From the NCBI GenBank assembly GCA_037893245.1, contig JBAIAA010000443.1, forward strand, positions 558,001 through 622,000: DNA of 64,000 bases, read 5' to 3'. A program made the translations under genes and the position numbers. Source of the DNA: Crossaster papposus (taxonomy: Eukaryota; Echinodermata; Asteroidea; Velatida; Solasteridae). Positions 12,801 to 21,800 of this stretch are shown piece after piece (position 1 is the first letter of the stretch; each line of letters begins with the position of its first letter). The notes beneath the pieces are model-generated. The model worked only from the letters and a program-made list of their open reading frames with translations, was not told where the DNA came from and did not search any database.

Positions 12801-15800
12801 ACCAGTCGCGCGGGGCCCGGGCCCTTAAACTGCAAGGGAAACGGCCGGCCTTGCGGGACAAATTTAGACAGGGTGCCGTGTGTCTGGGGAATCCTCTGTG
12901 GCCCGCCTTCCACGGGATTCTCCTGGAAAACTGCCTAGAATCAGCCTATCGTTATTCTTCTATACAATGGTTTTTCATTCTTTTGATAATTGTTCCTTCT
13001 GACTCCGAGTTCTTATATTCTCCACAGTTCACTTGATTGTTTTTTTGTTACTAACTATTGTCTTATATTTGTACACATTCCCGCCGTGAATATGGCCACT
13101 GATGCCGGTACGGCGTTAAACCCAAAACTCACTCACTCACTCTACCAGTCGCGTGCATCTACCAGTCGCGTGCATCTACCAGTCGCGTGCATCTACCAGT
13201 CGCGTGCATCTACCAGTCGCGTGCATCTACCAGTCGCGTGCATCTACCAGTCGCGTGCATCTACCAGTCGCGTACATCTACCAGTCGCGTACATCTACCA
13301 GTCGCGTACATCTACCAGTCGCGTACATCTACCAGTCGCGTACATCTACCAGTCGCGTACATCTACCAGTCGCGTACATCTACCAGTACATCTACAATTA
13401 CAAGATCTTTATTTGATATGTCCTTATGTTTGTCAGGTTTTCAGCGGTCTAGCCATGCTTGCCTCCAAGGATACCAACTACAGAGGACCTAAACCCATCA
13501 CCGAGGCAACGGCCATGGCTGACTTTCTCCAACCCAGACTTCTGGGTATTCTGGCTTTTTTTGATTCTCACACATTGCAGTGGAAGACAAGAAACTGGTA
13601 ACAAATTAATGATGTTTTTAATAATTCATAATCTTTTGTTATTATACTGAATGCTTAACTGTGTCTGTGTTTCATTCGTCATTTTTCATCAAAACTTTAA
13701 GATTAAAAGGACAAGCAATGTATTTTGTTTCTGTAATGCTTAAAAATGGATCTTTGTGGCACATTTAACCTTATTTTCTAATTTAAATTGTTGCAATTTG
13801 TTACGGTATTTTGGTGCCTTTTTGTTTTCACGCCACTGCAAATTCCCCGCATATTCATGAACAGAACTGTGATGTCATTCCGGGCAGAAACCTCAAATGT
13901 TACAGCTATTTTGGCATGAAAAGTTGCTAGAATTTGGATGTTTGAGTTGTAAATGTTGGGGTTTTTTGAGATCTTTTCTTGTGTCTCTACATGGCAGTAT
14001 TAGCTAATGAGCAAACGTTTCTTACAAATGATCAAATTTAGGGTCGGACAAAAAACCCGCTACACTAAACAGTGTCTTTCTGAAATGTCATCAAAGCAAG
14101 AGCGCCCTAAGTTGTCAAGAAAACCATTAACCATTTTAATGTTTAAAGAAGTGCGCTTTCCAATAAAATTTACCAAAAAGGGATGTAAACCTTTTTTTAG
14201 GTATTTATTTATTTAGGTAGTATATTCTTGAACAAAATGTTTTCTTAATAAAAATTCATCGCATATGAAGCTTTTGAGTATAGGTATTGTAAAAGTTCTC
14301 ACCTAACTTTTTTAAGATATGACAGACACAAGGAGGGTAAAGTCCGTAAATACAAAAATAAATTTTACCCACCCCAAATATAGTACCCTCCATATATAAA
14401 CAAAAAAAATAAGTTAATCAAGGATAGAGGCATAATAATATTAATGACCTCGATAATCTCATTGTCCTGTTAGGCCCTAGAAAGTCTTGTGTGCATCATG
14501 TACCAGGCACATCACCGGTGTCCGACTCAAGATCATGGCCACCCTCAAGATTGGTCTACACTTTAAGGATAATGGGTTTCCCTTACTGTCCTGCAGGGCA
14601 TGGCAGTGCTTCGTGCACAGGTAGGAGTGTAAAATGTGGTCAAATCTCGTCGTTATGGGTTGCAAAAACAATCTCGGAACCTTAAAACCAGCAAAGTTTT
14701 CTTGCGAGTTTCACAAATTTTAAGAGAGTGTATGTCAATTGATTTTTCTATTAGTGAGGCATTCTGGAAAAATGAGACAGAAGTGGGCACAGGCATAGAG
14801 TTATATTATAGAAACTAGAGAGCTCACCCACTATACTGTGCACGCTACACATAACTGTAACCCGTAAATTTGTAAGTGGGCAACACGATAGTAAAATACC
14901 CGGATGTATCATGCACTTAACGGCGTGGCAGCTATAATTTAGCAAACTTTATTGGCTGTTTAATGTCGGTCTCAAGTGAAATTGCGTGTGGTACCGGTAC
15001 TTGGACAGACAGCTCATTGGTAAATCTTATCTCTATTTTCCTCCAAGTCAATGGTGGATCCAGGATTTGATTGCTTATGGCTGATGAGGTCATGAAATGG
15101 CAGACGCAGAGAGCAAAGGCGCGAAGCAGTGGACTTACACGATTATATGACAGGCGAATTTTGCATGTTGCTTTGTGTAACCCACCATGGTTTCACCCTT
15201 ATCCCAGGAAGTATTTACTTGTGAAAAGAAACGGTTCTGGTCTTGCTGACGTTGCTCCGATTTGTGCAGCCAAAGCACGCATAAATCTCGCCCCCGGGAT
15301 CTATTTGCAGGGCGCGGCCAAGAGATGAAGGAGATACGTAGGCTATGTCAACTATGTCAACTTCGTACTTTTTGAAGTACAACAAATTATTGTAAATTAA
15401 AATGAAAAATAATATTTTTATGAAAGCTTTTGTTTACCTCTTAGTGAAAATTATTTCAAGAAAACTACTAAATTTACATGTTGAAGATCCTATTTGAGGT
15501 GCCCGGGACCTCGGTTTCTCGTAAACTCTTGCACGTTCTTGGGGTCAACTTATACGCCGAATGGGTGTGGTATTTTTTATTTTTTGTTACAGATTTATTG
15601 ATGTTTGTAATTTTTGAAACATCGTTTACACATATATTTTTTAATTTTTTTTCTCCCAGTGTGGAGCCATCGTCCCTCGGTCCAATGATCAGTCAGGTCA
15701 TTGTCACTCTGCTTTGTTTACTTCATCAATTGCCAGAGCAGGTGGCTAAGATCTACAACTTCCTCATCGTTGAAAACAGGTGCCAAGAAATTCTTCTTTA

Positions 15801-18800
15801 ATAATTTGTTAAACATAACTAGAAATTCCTGCTAAAAGTAGCATTACTCTGGCTATTTTGAGTCCTTTTTCTTTTAAAAGTTTCTCACTTTTAAATAAGA
15901 CATCGACCAAAATAAAATCAGCCCATGTTTAGGTAATAAATTATTACTGTAAACATTTTGAATTATTAGCTGCCAAACGTTAATTTAATTTTTGCTAGTG
16001 CTGCCCCTCAACCAGTATTGATAATGCACAGAGCCAGTCTGCTCCCAAAGCGAATCTGTTTGTGCCCAATGCAAGAAACTTATTTTCAGAGAAAAAGTTA
16101 TGAAAGGTTTTAGTTGCATTAAAACATACGAGTTGAAAATGTATTAAGAGGAGAAAAAAAGTCTACGTCGTTTTTCAAACCCAAGCTTAGATTTTGTCTC
16201 CGTCTCCATCACCGGCTCCATCACCATTGACGAACTGCATAAACGAAGCCACAGACGAAGATGAAGCTGGGGTTTGGAAAACTGCCATAATTTGTTGTAC
16301 GGGTAATGCAATTTGCACGGGTAATGCAAGTTTTTGGTTTGTAGTAAAAGTGAATACTTCAAAGTGAATTTATTTGAAGGTTTGCAGTCGAACCAAGTAC
16401 TAAGTTTCTTGTGAGTCTAGGTGGTCCTTTGTCAAACTTCAGACTGTTCAAGAGGAAAGGGGAAGTTATAAATCTTCAAAGGGAAAATGCAAGATCTGAG
16501 ACTGTTTCATTTTCTTGTTTCTCCTGATTCTACAGGGAGAGTTTCAACCAGCATTTTCACGAGTTGTACTTCATGCCCGACCTGGCAGAACTCAACGAGG
16601 TCAACTCTGTCTTGAAGGAACATCGGGAGGATCCTTCCAGTCAGCCGGATCTTAAGACTCAACTCAGGCAGTCTATCAAGGGAGTGACTCATGAGAGTCT
16701 GGATGTCAGACTTCACGCGCTGTCAAAACTCCGGGACCTGCTGCGAAAGAACCAGGTCAGAATAAGCCAGTGCGATATTCCTTTTGCGCCTGTGCACAAC
16801 AAGATTCAACAATTTGTTCTCTCAGGAAAAACGTGGCAGATAAATGCAGACAAGGCTGTGAAATTTTTTGTGCAATCGATAAGGAAGACGGTGCATACGT
16901 TTGACCTATCTGGACTTTTTTCTTAATTTGATTATAACCTTCAAATTTTGTAAATTGAAATGAAAAATTATATTTTTATGAAAGCTTTTATTTTAACCTT
17001 TAATTAAAAAAAACAGCGTTAAAACAAATTATGTCACGTTGAAGCTGAGGTTGAGGTGCTTGGAAGTTCGGTTTCTCGTAAACTCTTGTACGTTCTCTGG
17101 GTCAACTTGCACGCTCTATAGGCAATGCGGTCAATATTACCTCTCTTGTTGACTAGATACATTTTTTCTTCGCCCCTTTTCTGTAGTCGTGATGGGTAAC
17201 GAGATAGTAGATCCTACTATTACTGAACTGGTCTCTGTGGTAAGTCTTATCTTTCGCCTAATTAGTGTTAAAAACACTATGAACATAATTGTTAACATTA
17301 ATACTACCATATATTTCAATTCGAAAATCCATGTTTCTCTTCTATATAATGTAACAAATGTATTTATTATTACAACAGATTGGTGATATAGGATTGTGTC
17401 TTTGATGGAATTTGGAGTATGTCATAAGAAAGATATTAGACTGAAGGGCCGTTGCAGATTTGTTCTTGGAAAAATTGGAACATGGCTTGTTCTACATTTA
17501 TTTCTTCAAAGGACGAATCTGAGATGGCCCTAAAGCAAAATATCGTTCTCATGACATACTCTGTGTGCCAAATCTCATGCTTGTATCATATCATTTTTGT
17601 TTTGTTTTTTGGTATAGTTATTGAGTGGTTTTCGTGACTCCGACACAAAAGCACAGAGTCTGTTTGGTGAGTGTCTGAGAGAGTTGGGTGCCATTGATCC
17701 TGGGAGGCTGGAGATTATTACTAACAACAAGACAGAAGATATGTCCAAGTTCCATGTAAGTATTGCCATCAACTTTGGTATAAATCGGGTGAACAAAACT
17801 CGCTGTCTAGACTATAAACTGTCAGTCTTTCTTTTGACTTTTTTAGACTCTGACTGGCGTTTATAATGCCAACTTTGCTTTTGATCTGATCAGTGAGCTA
17901 GCAAGAGCCTTCTTAGCTGCAGCCGATACTCGCTGTCTTCATTATAAACTGTCAGTCTTTCCTTTGACCTTTCAGACTGGCGTTGACGGCACCAACTTTG
18001 CTTTTGATCTGATCAGTGAGCTAGCAAAAGCCTTCTTAGCTGCGGCCAATACTCGCTGTCTACACTATAAACTGTCGATCTTTTCTTTGACCTTTCAGAC
18101 TGGCGTTGACGATGCTAACTTTGCCTTCAATCTGATCAGTGAATTAGCGAGAGCCTTCTTAGCTGCGGCCAATACTCACTGTACACACTATAAACTGTCA
18201 GTCTTTCGTTTGACCTTCCAGACTGGCGTTGACGCCGCTAACTTTGCATTCAATCTGATCAGTGAGCTAGCAAGAGCCTTCTTAGCTGTGGCCAATACTT
18301 ACTGTCTACACTATAAACTTTCATTCCTTCCTTTGACCTTTCAGACTGGCGTTGATGACGCCAACTTTGCCTTTGATCTGATCAGTGAGCTAGCGAGAGC
18401 CTTCTTAGCTGCAGCCGATACTCGTTCTCAGGACTGCTCTGCCTATGCCATACAGGAGCTGCTTCAGATCTACGATTGCAAGGAATCACCAAAAGAATCG
18501 TAAGTAACTCTTTTAATTTTGTTATTCATTTGATAGAATTTTCGATTATAATTTGTGATTAAAGTATATAAAGTGATAAGAATACAAATATATCTGGAGC
18601 CTTTCTTTTATAGAAAGATTGTTAACTTTATGTTTATTTCCTTTCATTGATTGTCTATGTTGACAATCATCCGCCTGTTAAAGTTATATCTGGTGGAGTG
18701 CCATGCCGTGCTCTCGTGGTCTGGAGCATTGAATTTGTGGTCTGGGGAATTCTGCAGTTTGCGGGTTTGAGTCCAGCCTGGGTTTATGTCCAGCCTGGGT

Positions 18801-21800
18801 TTATAATGTGTGTGCCCTTGGGCGAGGTACTTATTCACTGTTTGCTTCTCTCCACCCAGGAGTAAATGGGTATCTATGAGTGCAGAGATGGTTATTGTGG
18901 TTGATTTAGCTGCATTGCGCCAAACTGGCAGCATCAAGCTGTATACTTCTCAGGGAGCTGAGATTGTATTTGGAATGTTTCATTGCCCCAATGATTAGAG
19001 TAATAATGATGCAGCTCCTTGGTTATCTGACATGGTGGATAAGTTCACTTTACAATCTCATTATTATAGCAGCTGTAATGGTAAATCAGATGCAGGTCAA
19101 ATTTGAATTTTGTCGTATTAACTTTTCCCGACCTGTAGATCTGGCCGTCAGCTTTGGAGGCGTTTCTCCGGCCACATTAAGGAAATCTTACTCCCCCTCC
19201 TTGATGCTAAGTATGTCCCCGCCTCTTCTCTTTCATGGACTAACATCCCTAAGCCCATCTATCGGAGCAAGAAAGGCAAGACGTACAAGGACTGGGTCTG
19301 TGCTTGGACTGGATACCTTGTTACCAAGGTAACACTGATATACAGAAATTGTGGATTTCAAAAAATATATATATTTAAACATTTGACATTTTTTGAGTGC
19401 TCTGTAAAATGCTGTGACCTTGTGATCTGGAGCATTGAATTTATTATTATTATTTATTAATAACCAAGAATCCCTCAAAAGCGTAAGCCTGAAGAAACCT
19501 GTATAGAGAGAAGACAATGAGAAGAAGGTACAGTTTTAGGAGGAAAACCAAGAAGAATATACTGGGGAAAACCCACGGAATCAGGCAGGGACTGAAAACC
19601 CAATCCACATATTGACCCATCAGTCTTTCATTTTAATAAACACGAGGAGAGCTTAAAATCGCTTTCCTTAAATCCTGATGTTTATTTGAATCCTGCTATT
19701 CGCTCTCCTTAAATAAAAAGTCAAATAAGTTAAGAGGGCCTAATATTTCGATCGTAACAAGATCTTCTTCGGAGACAAAATAAAAAAAAAGAAAGAAAAA
19801 AAGTACGAAAACAAGAGCTGTTTCGGCCTACATGTGTATGTCCGAAACAGCAAAAAAAAAACATGATAAAGATAATACATGTAAATTTTCATTACTGTAT
19901 TTGTAGCACTGGTTTATTTACACTCACTAATGGAAAACGGGCATTATTATCCACCGAGTCGAAGTTTGCTAATGCATGTGCTAGCTACACATTTGTTTAC
20001 AGTGCGCGCGCACACTGTACTTCTTTGTTTAGTCTCAGTGCCATACAATAATGTACCACTTATATTTTACCACAAAACGTATTGCTTGCGTCAGGCACTC
20101 ACATGCGCACATGCATTGGCAGCCAGCCACATTGACTCATATATGACTAAAGAGCACAGCCAGAGATCGAAAGTATTTGAATTTTCCAGAGGGAGGAAAA
20201 CCGGAGGACCCGGAGAAAAACCCTCGTGACACAGAAAAAAAACCAACGCATAGCCGTACTCGCATATGGTCCGGGACGGGTATTGAACCGGGGCCACATT
20301 GGTGAGAGGCAAGCGTTTCTACGCACAAGCCACCCATGGACAATTAGCTCCTAAAATACTCTTCTAAGGTTAACACAATACTTTTGTTGTAATTAACATA
20401 AAGATACATTTTTCTGGTAGTTCATGGATAGTTCATGGATTTCATTGGGGGGTACATAAAAAAAGATATGCATCGTTGAGACATTTCATCAATTTTTTTC
20501 CTTAATTGGCAATTTCATCCCTGGTAGGTATCAAGTCACTTCATGAACTTTATCCCAGGAAAAAAACCACATTTACTTATTTCTGTTGAATATTACTTGT
20601 TGCCTTCAGATTTGCATATTGACGAGGATGCAGACTATCAGTTGATCCACGGTTTTCTAGAGCAGATCCCACAGGATGTACTGGCCAGGGCCTCGTTCCA
20701 ATGCAAAGCCTATGCACGATCCCTCATGCACTGTGAGGCATTCATCAGTAAAAACAGACACAACTTACAGCAACAACTAGGATTCCTACAGGTAACACTA
20801 AACAAGAAATGGGTTTGCATTTTTTAGAACACTTTCCTGTCGAGAAATGTGTCCCGTTGTTTGTGAACTTTGTCTCATGCAATCAAATGCTCAATCAAAT
20901 TCTTAAAATTAAATCAAGTACAGAATTAAAAATCATCCGTGAATATTCTTTTATTGTATATTATTAAGAATTCAGAAAAGTGGTTGTTTTGAAAAGGAAG
21001 ACTATCCCAATCTTTCTGATTTTAGGTAAAGATGAAATTCAATAGCTTTGTTGCCACTAGCATTGAGAAGATTTATAACAAATCTTTGACAAATAACATA
21101 CAATATAACAAAGGGCTTCGTTTAAAAGTAACCTCTCACTTGCAAGAAATGAAGAATGGGGGAGAACATCGAGAGAGATGTCCGAATGGTTCGCTGACTG
21201 CTTCTGAAACTCGCGCAAAGAAGCTATGGCTTTGTGCACATTTATAATAAAATTTGCCGCTCGTACTTCACGCTATACGCATACAAACTAATACATGCAT
21301 ACATTGTGTCTCCACGCTCACAGCCTTTAGATAGAGATTATTTGCTGACAATTGTGGATCTGATCCCAACTTTGATCCAATTTTTGTATTGCGAATCATG
21401 AGACCTGTTGTCTTTTTTTGCCTTTTTTTGCAGAAGCTGTACATTGCCTTGGATGAACCGGACGGTGTGCTTGGAGTGTCTGCCATCCGACAAGAAACGC
21501 CAACATTACATGAACAGATACTGGATCATGAGAGTAGAGGTAAGAGGTCATGACCCCAATACCCTAACCCCAACTACAACCTAGCACACATGTGCAGATA
21601 TTGGATCATGAGTAGCTAGTGTCAGCATTCATGACCTTTGTTAACACTTGCCCGACCTCTAAAACTCAACACTCCAGAAACAGATTTTGGATTATGAGAG
21701 TATAGGTCAGAGGTCATGACCCAATCCTCCTAACCCCAACTCCAACCTAGCACACCATGTACAGATATTGGATCATGAGTAGGGGTCAGAGTTCATGACC

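Noticed and set aside
12527-12940. A separate gene in the 11.6-13.4 kb ATR intron
   Set aside because: Open frames of about 60-90 codons match nothing I recognise, and the downstream TTAAACCC-CTCACTCACTC tail suggests a dispersed repeat.
13141-13492. Coding repeat protein in the 17-bp array
   Set aside because: All three frames are open because the unit lacks stops. There is no start context or homology, and the array lies in an intron.
16756-16926. Extension of ATR exon G past CAG/GTCAGA
   Set aside because: The frame stays open, but similarity to ATR stops exactly at KNQ and a GT donor is present there.
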